From JBGSON01 sp041739085 (GTDB lineage: Bacteria; Patescibacteriota; Gracilibacteria; CAIRYL01): a stretch of 28,505 bases of DNA. Under the pieces are notes generated by a model. That model made no database searches. It worked only from the letters and a program-made list of their open reading frames with translations, and was not told the origin of the DNA. How positions within the stretch are numbered: position 1 is the stretch's first letter; each line of letters begins with the position of its first letter. Made by a program: the position numbers and the translations under genes. The stretch covers positions 1-28,505 of the forward strand of contig JBGSON010000001.1 of assembly GCA_041739085.1 (NCBI GenBank). Direction: 5' to 3'. Positions 8,700 through 15,546 of the stretch are shown here, in pieces.

Positions 8700-8708
8700 A
8701 TCATATCA
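8700..8708 (-). promoter_or_regulatory. Extended -10 promoter candidate for trpD
   Basis: TGATATGAT on the minus strand (8708-8700) matches TGn-TATAAT with one mismatch. It would give a leader of about 22 nt to the trpD ATG. No convincing -35 box is seen. Confidence 0.4.
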
Positions 8709-8775
8709 GATGTGGTAAAATTCAGAGAGAGGAAATTACCATGTCACAACACAACGAAAAAGAGATTGAATAGAC

Positions 8776-8806
8776 TTGCCAATTTGCTCACTTGAGCACT
8801 CGGCAA
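8776..8806 (-). terminator. Nested stem-loop between the S41 protease gene and trpD
   Basis: Outer arms TTGCC (8776-8780) and GGCAA (8802-8806) enclose TGCTC-ACTT-GAGCA, making a compact two-part hairpin about 40 nt after the protease stop. There is no U-tract, so termination is uncertain. A degenerate run of GTTTGTAA-like units lies between it and the stop. Confidence 0.4.
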
Positions 8807-8842
8807 CGCTGACAAACTTTTTCGAACTCTTACAAACCTTCT

Positions 8843-10558
8843 CTACTCTCCGATCGGAAGCTCTGCATGTCCTCTCTTTATCTGGTTAATGGCCGCTTCA
8901 AGAGCGGGATCTTCTCCTTCGACTGGTTCGATGACGACATCCGGAGTGACTCCGACGCCGTTGATGACTTTTTTCAAGGGAGTGAGCCATTCCGCAATGG
9001 TCATCTTGAAAGAGGACCCGTCCGTGAACAAGAAATACTGCTGCATCGTCCCTTTCCCATAGGACTGGCTTCCGACGATGATCCCCCGTTTATTGTCCTG
9101 GACCGATCCCGCGAAGATCTCCGATGCAGAGGCACTGTAGCCGTCAATGATGACGACGAGTGGAATTTCTGAATATGCCCCGTCCCCGCTCGTCTTTCTC
9201 TTTGATGTATAATCTCTCCCGCTTTCCCAGAATGCGATTGAATCGTAAGGGAGGATGACTCCGAGCATATTGAGAACGGTGCTCACATCTCCTCCGACAT
9301 TGCCCCGGAGATCGACGATGATCCCTCGCAGCTTTGGATCATAATTTTCCTCGATCGCTTTCATAAAATCTTCATCCGTTGATTCCCCGAAGAGAATGAC
9401 TTCGATCACAAGAATCTCTTCCTCAATGCGGGTGATGACATACTCCACTTTCACCTTCCCCCGCGTGACCACAATTTCCTTATCTGTTCCCCGTCTCAGC
9501 ACCTTGATTCTTACTTCAGTCCCTGAGGGGCCGCGAATATGCTGTGCCGCTTCATCGATCGTCCATTCTGTTGCGTCCACGCCGTCCACGGCGAGGATGA
9601 TGTCTCCCTGCTTGAGCCCTGCCTTTTCAGCGGGAGAATCAGGAAAAACTCCGACAATGAGGATGTGCTTATCATCATTGAGAGAAAGCTGGGCTCCGAT
9701 CCCTTCAAACTCGCCGGTAGTGAGTGAAATAAAACTCTCCGTACCCGAAGGCCCTTCATAGACGGTATACGGATCATTGAGTGAGTCCACCATGCCGGAA
9801 ATCGCTTCCTCCATGAGCGCCTCATCAACCACCATTTCCTCATACACATACTTCTTATGGATGACATCCCAGATATAATCAAAAAGCTCCTCTTTCGGTT
9901 TTACTTCTCCCGTGCCGACCTCTCCCCCACCAACATTTTGAGACGCATTCCGTCGGAGAAGAGAGATCCGGTAAAGAATATCTGCCGCATCCTCCCTGGA
10001 TAACTCCCTCCCCACGCCAAGATAATCATCAGCAATCGGATCCCATATTCCGAGTTCCACCGCCATGATGGAAGCCCTCGCTTCTTCAGGATCATCAGGA
10101 ATATCCTTCCAATGCGACATCTCTCCTGTAAATCTCGGAAGATTCATTCCTTCAATCCGGAAAATGAACTTCAGCGATTCAGATGCAGAAATATGACTTC
10201 CGGGAAAAAATTCCCTCCCGGAATCGATGATCCCCATCTCCCAGGCGTATGCAACATAAGGGGCAAAAGAATCCTCCCGGGTGACATCGACATACGGTTC
10301 GATCCCCTGAGTGTCGCCGAAGTAACCCGCATTTCGGAGGGCCCAGACAATGAGATCTGCTCGCACAATAAACCTCTTTGGATAGAAATTCGTGTCCTCT
10401 TCATTGAATTCGATGACATCCCCATTCCGCAAGAAATTCACGGATTTGCTCGTCGTATCCTCAAAAGCCGATGCTGAAAAATGTCCGCCGAGAGGAAAGG
10501 AGACAAAAACAATGCATGCGACGATCTGAAGAAGCAATGAGAAAGAATATTTTTTCAT
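8843..10558 (-). CDS. SLH-domain S41 C-terminal processing peptidase (CtpA/Prc type)
   Basis: Secreted serine protease that cleaves substrates near their C-terminus, probably anchored to the envelope. Numbering from the ATG at 10558 (571 aa), residues 1-32 are a signal peptide (MKKYSFSLLL and a hydrophobic core, ending ASAF). Three degenerate SLH-like modules span about 57-202. A PDZ domain follows at about 283-365 (GIGAQLS, SPAEKAGLKQGDIILAVDG), then the S41 core at about 370-545. The Ser-Lys dyad is assigned by family spacing as S477 in GYSASASEIFAGS and K502 in SYGKGTMQQ, 25 residues apart. The frame extends to an ATG at 10588, but a TACAAT box lies just before that codon and the signal peptide begins at 10558. 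The SLH-to-protease order is unusual among CtpA proteins. Confidence 0.9.
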   Translation of the reverse strand: MKKYSFSLLLQIVACIVFVSFPLGGHFSASAFEDTTSKSVNFLRNGDVIEFNEEDTNFYPKRFIVRADLIVWALRNAGYFGDTQGIEPYVDVTREDSFAPYVAYAWEMGIIDSGREFFPGSHISASESLKFIFRIEGMNLPRFTGEMSHWKDIPDDPEEARASIMAVELGIWDPIADDYLGVGRELSREDAADILYRISLLRRNASQNVGGGEVGTGEVKPKEELFDYIWDVIHKKYVYEEMVVDEALMEEAISGMVDSLNDPYTVYEGPSGTESFISLTTGEFEGIGAQLSLNDDKHILIVGVFPDSPAEKAGLKQGDIILAVDGVDATEWTIDEAAQHIRGPSGTEVRIKVLRRGTDKEIVVTRGKVKVEYVITRIEEEILVIEVILFGESTDEDFMKAIEENYDPKLRGIIVDLRGNVGGDVSTVLNMLGVILPYDSIAFWESGRDYTSKRKTSGDGAYSEIPLVVIIDGYSASASEIFAGSVQDNKRGIIVGSQSYGKGTMQQYFLFTDGSSFKMTIAEWLTPLKKVINGVGVTPDVVIEPVEGEDPALEAAINQIKRGHAELPIGE

Positions 10559-10592
10559 AAAGAAAGATAAGAATTGGCGGGAGCGCATCGAT

Positions 10593-10598
10593 TGTACC
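10593..10598 (-). promoter_or_regulatory. -10 box candidate for the S41 protease gene
   Basis: TACAAT on the minus strand, 35 bp before the ATG at 10558, would give a leader of about 27 nt. No good -35 box is visible. It supports the downstream ATG over the one at 10588. Confidence 0.3.
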
Positions 10599-10628
10599 TG
10601 AGGAGGCGGAGATCCGATAGAGAAGAAA

Positions 10629-10651
10629 CTCTCTTCATATAAGAAAGAGAG
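10629..10651 (-). terminator. Terminator candidate after rpsE
   Basis: On the minus strand, CTCTCTT (10651-10645) pairs with AAGAGAG (10635-10629) around a 9-nt loop and is followed by TTTCTTCTCT. It lies about 30 nt after the rpsE stop and could close the ribosomal-protein operon. Confidence 0.45.
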
Positions 10652-10681
10652 AAATTAACTGAAGAAGAGTATATCTTGCTT

Positions 10682-11461
10682 TTAACTCTTCGGTTCACCT
10701 GCATTTTTTGCTTCCTGGGCCTTCTCCTCACCGCGTTTCGTGATCCTCTGTGAACGAAAAGAAGAGAGGGCCTTCATCATGGCCTGAGCATTGACGAGCG
10801 TGTTGCTCGTCCCATAACTTTTCCCGAGAATGTTATCAATCCCCGCAAGATCCGCGATTTTCCGGAGCGCGCCGCCAGCGATAATCCCCGTCCCTTCCTT
10901 TGCAGGCATGAGAAGGATCCTTGCGCTCTTAAATTTAAATGTGAGCTCATGGGGTACGGTCCCATTCTCAATGGGGACTCGTATGAGATGCTTTTTTGCA
11001 TCAGCAACCGCTTTCTGCACACCGGATGAAACTTCGTTTGCCTTCCCGGTACCAAGACCGACGCGTCCTTTCCGGTCGCCGATGATGACGGTAGCGCGAA
11101 AACGCATTCTCCGGCCTCCCTTCACCACACGGGTGACACGAGCAATATCGAGGACTTCTTCCTCAAATTCCTTTTCCTCCTTCTCTCCCCTCCCCCTGCC
11201 TCTTCCGCGTCCTCCTCTTCCTCCTCCTCCACCGCCGCCTCCTCTCCCTCCCCGTCTCTTTGAACGATCATCCTCTCCTCCTCTTCTTTCATCAGACACT
11301 CCTCTCTGCTTCTCCCGAGAGGATTCTCCTGCACCAGTGGACACTCCTTCGTCGGGAGCTTTATTCTCAGCACTTTCTACAGGAGAAGAATTTTGAGCTT
11401 CCTTTTGTTCTCCCTGGATTTCCGGAGTATTAGGCTGCGGATTGATCATGTTCTCAGACAC
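10682..11461 (-). CDS. rpsE: 30S ribosomal protein S5 with a Gly/Arg-rich N-terminal extension
   Basis: S5 lies at the small-subunit decoding region and contributes to accuracy and mRNA entry. The canonical body starts around residue 102 (EEEVLDIARVTRVVKGGRR) and includes GDRKGRVGLGTGKANEV, the IPIENGTVPHE-type segment and GIIAGGALRKIADLAGI, ending with normal S5 sequence. It is preceded by about 100 residues that S5 proteins normally lack: acidic/polar, then RRGGRGGGGGGGGRGG and RGRGRGRG. The start may be GTG at 11461 (259 aa) or ATG at 11449 (255 aa); neither has Shine-Dalgarno. It is the last gene of the cluster. rpmD, rplO and secY, which normally follow, are absent here. Confidence 0.96.
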   Translation of the reverse strand: MSENMINPQPNTPEIQGEQKEAQNSSPVESAENKAPDEGVSTGAGESSREKQRGVSDERRGGEDDRSKRRGGRGGGGGGGGRGGRGRGRGRGEKEEKEFEEEVLDIARVTRVVKGGRRMRFRATVIIGDRKGRVGLGTGKANEVSSGVQKAVADAKKHLIRVPIENGTVPHELTFKFKSARILLMPAKEGTGIIAGGALRKIADLAGIDNILGKSYGTSNTLVNAQAMMKALSSFRSQRITKRGEEKAQEAKNAGEPKS

Positions 11462-11488
11462 GGGCGTTCAAATAAAATAAAAGAAAAA

Positions 11489-11833
11489 TCAAAATTGTAG
11501 CCCTCCTTCTCGGGCTCCTTCTGCAAAAGCTTTCACTCTCCCATGAAAAGTATATCCTTTGCGGTCAAAAACACATGCGGATATCTTCGCTTCCTTCGCC
11601 TTCTTTGCGAATTCAATTCCGAGCTTTTTTGCCGCTTCAACAGTTTTTCCGATTTTTTCCTTCCTCGTCGACATCCCGAAAATCGTCTTTCCATTGACGT
11701 CATCGATGAACTGAGCTTCGAAGTTCGTCAAAGATCGAAAAACGGAGATCCGCGGTTTTTCCGGGGTACCGGAAATGCGAGCTCTCACTCGTATTCTTCT
11801 TCGGTTGCGCAATTCCTGTTTCGTTCTCCTCAT
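11489..11833 (-). CDS. rplR: 50S ribosomal protein L18
   Basis: L18 binds 5S rRNA with L5 and helps attach it to the large subunit. The 114-aa protein has a basic N-terminus (RRTKQELRNRRRIRVRARI) followed by GTPEKPRISVFRS, and ends with the typical FDRKGYTFHGRVKAFAEGAREGGL. The ATG at 11833 has a CATCT-ATG context and a U-rich upstream stretch instead of Shine-Dalgarno. It lies between rplF and rpsE in the standard order. Confidence 0.97.
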   Translation of the reverse strand: MRRTKQELRNRRRIRVRARISGTPEKPRISVFRSLTNFEAQFIDDVNGKTIFGMSTRKEKIGKTVEAAKKLGIEFAKKAKEAKISACVFDRKGYTFHGRVKAFAEGAREGGLQF

Positions 11834-11860
11834 AGATGATAAATGAGAATAAAAAAAATA

Positions 11861-12406
11861 TTACTTCTTCGCCGTCTTCCCTGCCTTTCTTGCGACATAT
11901 TCATCGACATATCGAATGCCTTTTCCTTTGTACGGTTCCGGTTTTCTCAGTTTTCTGATATTTGCAGCAAACTGCCCGACCAGCTGTTTGTCCATTCCCC
12001 TGATGATCAGGACATTCTTCGCTACCTTATCCATCTCCATGGAAATCCCCGCAGGAGCCTTCATCTCTACCGGGTGAGAAAATCCAAGCGCGAGATTCAG
12101 GTTGCTGCCGTTCACCTGTGCCCGGTATCCAACTCCAATGATCTCGAGCTTCTTTTCAAATCCATTCGTGACTCCGGATATCATATTGCTGATGAGCATC
12201 CGGATAAGGCCATGGAGGGATTTTACCGATTTTTCATCAGAACTTCTCTCCACGTTTGCAACTCCATCTTCGAGCTTCACAGAGACCCCTTCCGGAATTT
12301 CTAAAACGAGAGACCCCTTCGTTCCCTTTACAGTGATCATATTCCCCTGGAGTTCTAATGAGACACCCTTTGGGATTTGAACCGGCTTTCTTCCAATGCG
12401 AGACAT
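11861..12406 (-). CDS. rplF: 50S ribosomal protein L6
   Basis: L6 sits near the factor-binding site of the large subunit. The 181-aa protein begins MSRIGRKPVQIPKGV and has the two repeated L6 domains, with VKGTKGSL in the first and the signature GVGYRAQVNGSNLNLALGFSHP at the junction; the C-terminal KPEPYKGKGIRY is intact. The tail is Lys-rich. The upstream sequence is a pyrimidine/U run (TTTTTTCTTTTCAC) with no Shine-Dalgarno. Confidence 0.97.
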   Translation of the reverse strand: MSRIGRKPVQIPKGVSLELQGNMITVKGTKGSLVLEIPEGVSVKLEDGVANVERSSDEKSVKSLHGLIRMLISNMISGVTNGFEKKLEIIGVGYRAQVNGSNLNLALGFSHPVEMKAPAGISMEMDKVAKNVLIIRGMDKQLVGQFAANIRKLRKPEPYKGKGIRYVDEYVARKAGKTAKK

Positions 12407-12426
12407 GTGAAAAGAAAAAATTCAGA

Positions 12427-12810
12427 CTAATAAATTTCGCAGATATACTCTCCCCCTATTGCCTTCGCCTTCGCTTCATCAGTAGTCATGATCCCCTGCG
12501 ACGTGGAAATAATACCGATGCCGTATCCATTCCTGATGGGACGGATCTCGGATGATGAAATGTAGGAACGCTGTCCCGGCTTGCTTTTTCTCGTGAGAGA
12601 AATCGAACTTCTCTCCGGAAGAAGCTTCACAACGATCATCTTTCTGCCATCCTCATCTTTCACTTTCATGCCACCGACGATCGAATTCTTCGCGAGAAGA
12701 GCAAGAATCGATTCCTTCACTTTTGAATGAGGAACGGAAAATTCAGATTTCCCTGCGCGGGATGCGTTTCGGATGCGGGTGAGGAGATCGGCGATCGGAT
12801 CAGTATTCAT
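12427..12810 (-). CDS. rpsH: 30S ribosomal protein S8
   Basis: S8 is a primary 16S rRNA binder in central-domain assembly and in many bacteria also represses its own operon. The family start is the ATG at 12810 (MNTDPIADLLTRIRNA), giving 127 aa. The frame is open further to 12906, but that part overlaps rpsN and does not resemble S8. The conserved C-terminal ISTSQGIMTTDEAKAKAIGGEYICEIY is complete. The start context is TTTTCT-ATG. Confidence 0.96.
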   Translation of the reverse strand: MNTDPIADLLTRIRNASRAGKSEFSVPHSKVKESILALLAKNSIVGGMKVKDEDGRKMIVVKLLPERSSISLTRKSKPGQRSYISSSEIRPIRNGYGIGIISTSQGIMTTDEAKAKAIGGEYICEIY

Positions 12811-12836
12811 AGAAAAGATACAAAGAGAAAATGGAA

Positions 12837-13061
12837 TTACCAGCTCGACTTCTTGAGTCCTGAGATTTCGCCTCGGCGAGCTGCTTCGCGTATGCATATC
12901 CGGCACATATCAAAGAGTCTGATGTACCCGTGAGGTCTTCCGCAGCGGCAGCACCGATTATAGACTCTTGTCGGAAATTTCGGCTTCTTTCCCGCCGCAA
13001 GTGCATTCATATGTTTCTTCTTGAGTCGGAGGTTCTTGACGATGAGAGATGTTTTCGCCAT
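12837..13061 (-). CDS. rpsN: 30S ribosomal protein S14, zinc-binding type
   Basis: S14 is a small-subunit head protein. The short 74-aa form carries a zinc ribbon, CxxC-x(n)-CxxC, seen as CCRCGRPHG and MCRICIRE, and ends GEISGLKKSSW as in the type-Z family. It is about 13 residues longer than the usual 61-aa type-Z protein, with a basic N-terminal insert rather like long-type S14. Its ATG overlaps the rplE stop by one base (TGATG), implying translational coupling. Confidence 0.96.
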   Translation of the reverse strand: MAKTSLIVKNLRLKKKHMNALAAGKKPKFPTRVYNRCCRCGRPHGYIRLFDMCRICIREAARRGEISGLKKSSW

Positions 13062-13609
13062 CAGTTCTTGGAAAAAGGGAAGTGGAAATGCTGAAGGAGC
13101 ATCTTTGCGTGTTCGTCGCTCTCCGCCGATGTCGCGATTGTGATCTGAAGACCGAATGGCTTCACGACTTCATCCTGAGGGATTTCGGGGAACACGGTGT
13201 GCTCCTTGATCCCAAATGAATAATTCCCTCTCCCGTCAAAGGACTTCACGGGGAATCCGCGGAAGTCGCGAATACGGGGAGCGACATAAGTCACCACCCT
13301 CTCCAGGAAATCGTACATCCGTTTTTTTCTCAGGGTAACAGAGACTCCGACGGGCATTCCCAGTTTTAGCTTGAAGTTTGAAATCGCCTTTTTGGAGTGA
13401 TTCACAACGGGAGACTGACCGACGATGAGTTTTACCGCATCGACGACAGGACTCGGGTCTTTCTTGTCTCCGCCGAAATATGTCCCGATCCCGGTATTGA
13501 TGACGATTTTCTGGATCCGAGGAACTCCGTTCTTGTTCTTCTTCCCCAATTCCTTCTGGAGGGCAGGTGCTATTTCCGACGTATATTTCTCGAAGAATGA
13601 CATATCCAT
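13061..13609 (-). CDS. rplE: 50S ribosomal protein L5
   Basis: L5 binds 5S rRNA in the central protuberance and contacts the P-site tRNA. The 182-aa protein has the family segments VPRIQKIVINTGIG, the SKKAISNFKLKLGMPVGVSVTLR stretch, and RDFRGFPVKSFDGRGNYSFGI followed by HTVFPEI. The start is the ATG at 13609; a second in-frame ATG two codons later is equally possible. The leader is AATTTCTCATTTC with no Shine-Dalgarno. Confidence 0.97.
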   Translation of the reverse strand: MDMSFFEKYTSEIAPALQKELGKKNKNGVPRIQKIVINTGIGTYFGGDKKDPSPVVDAVKLIVGQSPVVNHSKKAISNFKLKLGMPVGVSVTLRKKRMYDFLERVVTYVAPRIRDFRGFPVKSFDGRGNYSFGIKEHTVFPEIPQDEVVKPFGLQITIATSAESDEHAKMLLQHFHFPFSKN

Positions 13610-13620
13610 GAAATGAGAAA

Positions 13621-13947
13621 TTAAGACTTAACAAACGGCCTCTCAAGACTGACTCCGCTTTTGAGAGAAACCCGGTATTTCTTCCCGCTCTTCGGGACTT
13701 CATATTTTACCCGTGTTGGCTTTCCTGATTCCGGACATATGACCATAACATTCGAAGCATGGATTGGCGCCTCTTTTTCTATGCGCTGCCCGGGTTTGTC
13801 TTTTCCTTTCTTCATATGCTTCGTTACGATATTCTGCTTCTCCACAATTACTTTGTTCGATTCCGGCATCACTTTCATCACTCTCCCCTTTTTCCCTTTG
13901 TCTTTGCCGGTGATGATGAGGACGGTGTCTCCCGTTTTGATCTTCAT
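13621..13947 (-). CDS. rplX: 50S ribosomal protein L24
   Basis: L24 initiates assembly of the large subunit near the exit-tunnel rim. The KOW motif is at the start (MKIKTGDTVLIITGKDKGKKGRVMKV). The family start is the ATG at 13947, giving 108 aa; the frame is open to 14037, overlapping rplN, but the extra residues are not L24-like. The conserved EAPIHASNVMV segment is present. The start context is ACTTGT-ATG with no Shine-Dalgarno. Confidence 0.96.
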   Translation of the reverse strand: MKIKTGDTVLIITGKDKGKKGRVMKVMPESNKVIVEKQNIVTKHMKKGKDKPGQRIEKEAPIHASNVMVICPESGKPTRVKYEVPKSGKKYRVSLKSGVSLERPFVKS

Positions 13948-13963
13948 ACAAGTGACAAAAAAA

Positions 13964-14332
13964 TTACAAAACTTCAGGTGCGAGTGAAATGATCTTCTGA
14001 AATCCCTTTGTGCGGAGTTCTCGGGCAACAGGGCCAAACACGCGTGTACCTTTTGGGACGCCGTCCTGGCTCACGATGACGACTGCATTATCATCAAATC
14101 GGATGTAGGAACCATCCTTTCTCCGCAATGTGTTCGCCTGCCTCACGATGACGGCCTTCTGTACGCTTTTCTTTTTCACCACACCGCGGACAAGTGCCTT
14201 TTTTACACTTACGACGATGACATCACCGACTGAAGAATATCTGCGTTTGGACCCGCCGAGCACCTTGATGCACTGAACTTGTTTTGCCCCTGTGTTGTCA
14301 GCTACCGTCAAACGTGTCTGAGGTTGAATCAT
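13964..14332 (-). CDS. rplN: 50S ribosomal protein L14
   Basis: L14 forms part of an intersubunit bridge. It has the standard 122 aa, starting MIQPQTRLTVADNTGAK and containing GDVIVVSVKKA, the RxDGSYIRFDDNAVV stretch and the C-terminal GTRVFGPVARELR. The leader is TTTAATTCATTTTCACT-ATG without Shine-Dalgarno. Confidence 0.98.
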   Translation of the reverse strand: MIQPQTRLTVADNTGAKQVQCIKVLGGSKRRYSSVGDVIVVSVKKALVRGVVKKKSVQKAVIVRQANTLRRKDGSYIRFDDNAVVIVSQDGVPKGTRVFGPVARELRTKGFQKIISLAPEVL

Positions 14333-14352
14333 AGTGAAAATGAATTAAACGT

Positions 14353-14607
14353 TTAGAGATTCTCAGTGTCCTCGGATCTTTTCACCGTCTCCACCAGTTC
14401 CCACCGCTTTAACCGTGAAAGCGGCCTCATTTCCCGGATGACGACGACATCCCCTTCCTTCGAAGTATTGTTTTCATCATGGGCATAGAACTTGTTTTTT
14501 ACTTTGTATTTCTTCTTGTATTTTGGATGTTCCTTAAAAGAATAAACAGTCACAACGATTGTTTTATCCATTTTCGCAGATGTGACGGTGCCTTTTTTGG
14601 TTCTCAT
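14353..14607 (-). CDS. rpsQ: 30S ribosomal protein S17
   Basis: S17 is a primary 16S rRNA binder of the OB-fold type. The 84-aa protein has GTVTSAKMDKTIVVTV followed by HPKYKKKYKV, and the C-terminal GDVVVIREMRPLSRLKRWELVE. Its ATG overlaps the end of rpmC by 4 bases (ATGA), so translation is probably coupled. Confidence 0.97.
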   Translation of the reverse strand: MRTKKGTVTSAKMDKTIVVTVYSFKEHPKYKKKYKVKNKFYAHDENNTSKEGDVVVIREMRPLSRLKRWELVETVKRSEDTENL

Positions 14608-14897
14608 GATTTTTTACGGGTGACAGGTTTCTTAACAGATTTTTTTGCGGGTTCTTTCGGGACCTTCTTCTCCGCGCCCTTCTCCGCGTCCTCCTCCGTC
14701 CGCCCTTCTGCAACGCGCTTTGTATAATCGGTTTTCAGCCGTGCGAGTTCTTTCCGGAGCTTCGTTTTTTTTGCGGTATTCTTCTCCTGCCCGAGGCGTA
14801 TCTTCATCCTCATCTCCAGGATCTCTTTTTCAGTATTGAAGATCTTGTTCTTCAGGTCAGTAAAGGAGAGGCCTGTGATTTGAGACATTTTCATCAT
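14604..14897 (-). CDS. rpmC: 50S ribosomal protein L29 with a long charged C-terminal tail
   Basis: L29 lies at the exit tunnel near the trigger-factor and SRP docking site. The two-helix L29 core is residues about 5-65 (LSFTDLKNKIFNTEKEILEMRMK, then KTKLRKELARLKTDYTKR). It continues for about 30 residues of Lys, Glu, Pro and Ala (KKVPKEPAKKSVKKP) that normal L29 (about 65 aa) lacks. Three in-frame ATGs at the start (MMKM) make the exact start ambiguous by three codons. Confidence 0.95.
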   Translation of the reverse strand: MMKMSQITGLSFTDLKNKIFNTEKEILEMRMKIRLGQEKNTAKKTKLRKELARLKTDYTKRVAEGRTEEDAEKGAEKKVPKEPAKKSVKKPVTRKKS

Positions 14898-14905
14898 AGC
14901 TGGAC

Positions 14906-15325
14906 TTAATATTGACCCTTTACTAAAAATCTCGTCTGAACAGAAAGTTTATGGGAAGCAAGACGAAGCGCCTCTTTTGCTTCAGTTTCGGAGATGCCGG
15001 CCATCTCGAATATGATTTTTCCTGGAAGTATCGCAGCAACGTACTTGTCGACCATTCCTTTTCCGGAACCCATCGGAACTTCCGCAGCCTTTAATGTCAC
15101 CGGCTTGTGGGGAAAAATCCGGATCCAGACCTTCCCGCCTCGTTTGATGTAGCGGTTGATCGCTTTACGAGCAGCTTCGATCTGTCTCGCGCTCACTTCG
15201 CCTGCGGTAATGGCCTTCAGACCATAGGATCCGAAAGCGATGAGATCACCAGAAGTGGCGACTCCAGAGAGTCCTCCTCTTAATCGATGCCACTTTCGAT
15301 ATTTCATCTTTTTTGGGCTCAGCAT
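14906..15325 (-). CDS. rplP: 50S ribosomal protein L16
   Basis: L16 organises the A-tRNA region of the large subunit. The 139-aa protein starts MLSPKKMKYRKWHR and has FGSYGLKAI, then RGGKVWIRIFPHKPVTLKAAEVPMGSGKG and PGKIIFEMAG. It is the first gene of the cluster here, although rpsC normally precedes it. The upstream 220 bp carry a strong promoter. It is the only gene in the window with a partly Shine-Dalgarno-like leader (CAGGGTCT-ATG). Confidence 0.97.
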   Translation of the reverse strand: MLSPKKMKYRKWHRLRGGLSGVATSGDLIAFGSYGLKAITAGEVSARQIEAARKAINRYIKRGGKVWIRIFPHKPVTLKAAEVPMGSGKGMVDKYVAAILPGKIIFEMAGISETEAKEALRLASHKLSVQTRFLVKGQY

Positions 15326-15361
15326 AGACCCTGCTCGGAGAAAAACTAAAAAAGCCGAGAG

Positions 15362-15390
15362 ATTCTAAGGGAATAGGTGGAGAGAGTCAA
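15362..15390 (-). promoter_or_regulatory. Promoter of the ribosomal-protein operon
   Basis: On the minus strand, TTGACT (15390-15385), 17-bp spacer, TAGAAT (15367-15362). Transcription should start near 15355, giving a leader of about 30 nt that contains CTCGG/CCGAG arms (15334-15338 and 15355-15359). The rest of the gap to 15546 shows only a 13-bp palindrome, AAAGACCGTCTTT. Confidence 0.65.
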
Positions 15391-15546
15391 GGAATTTCAA
15401 TGAAGGAGTATTATTTTTTATAAAGACCGTCTTTTTCAACAGGAAAAATTCGCATTCGGACACCCATCAAGAATGGCTTTATCCCTGTCTTCAAGAGGAC
15501 TTACCTGTTCTCAGTTCACACAAGGACGGAACTCTCCTTTTCGGGA

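Noticed and set aside
10830..11396. Plus-strand 188-aa Pro/Ser-rich ORF opposite rpsE
   Set aside because: It is the antisense of the Gly/Arg-rich S5 extension and the S5 body.
12811..12906. Longer start for rpsH (and similar long starts for rplX and purH)
   Set aside because: The extra residues overlap neighbouring genes or gaps and do not match the families; canonical N-termini begin at 12810, 13947 and 7530.
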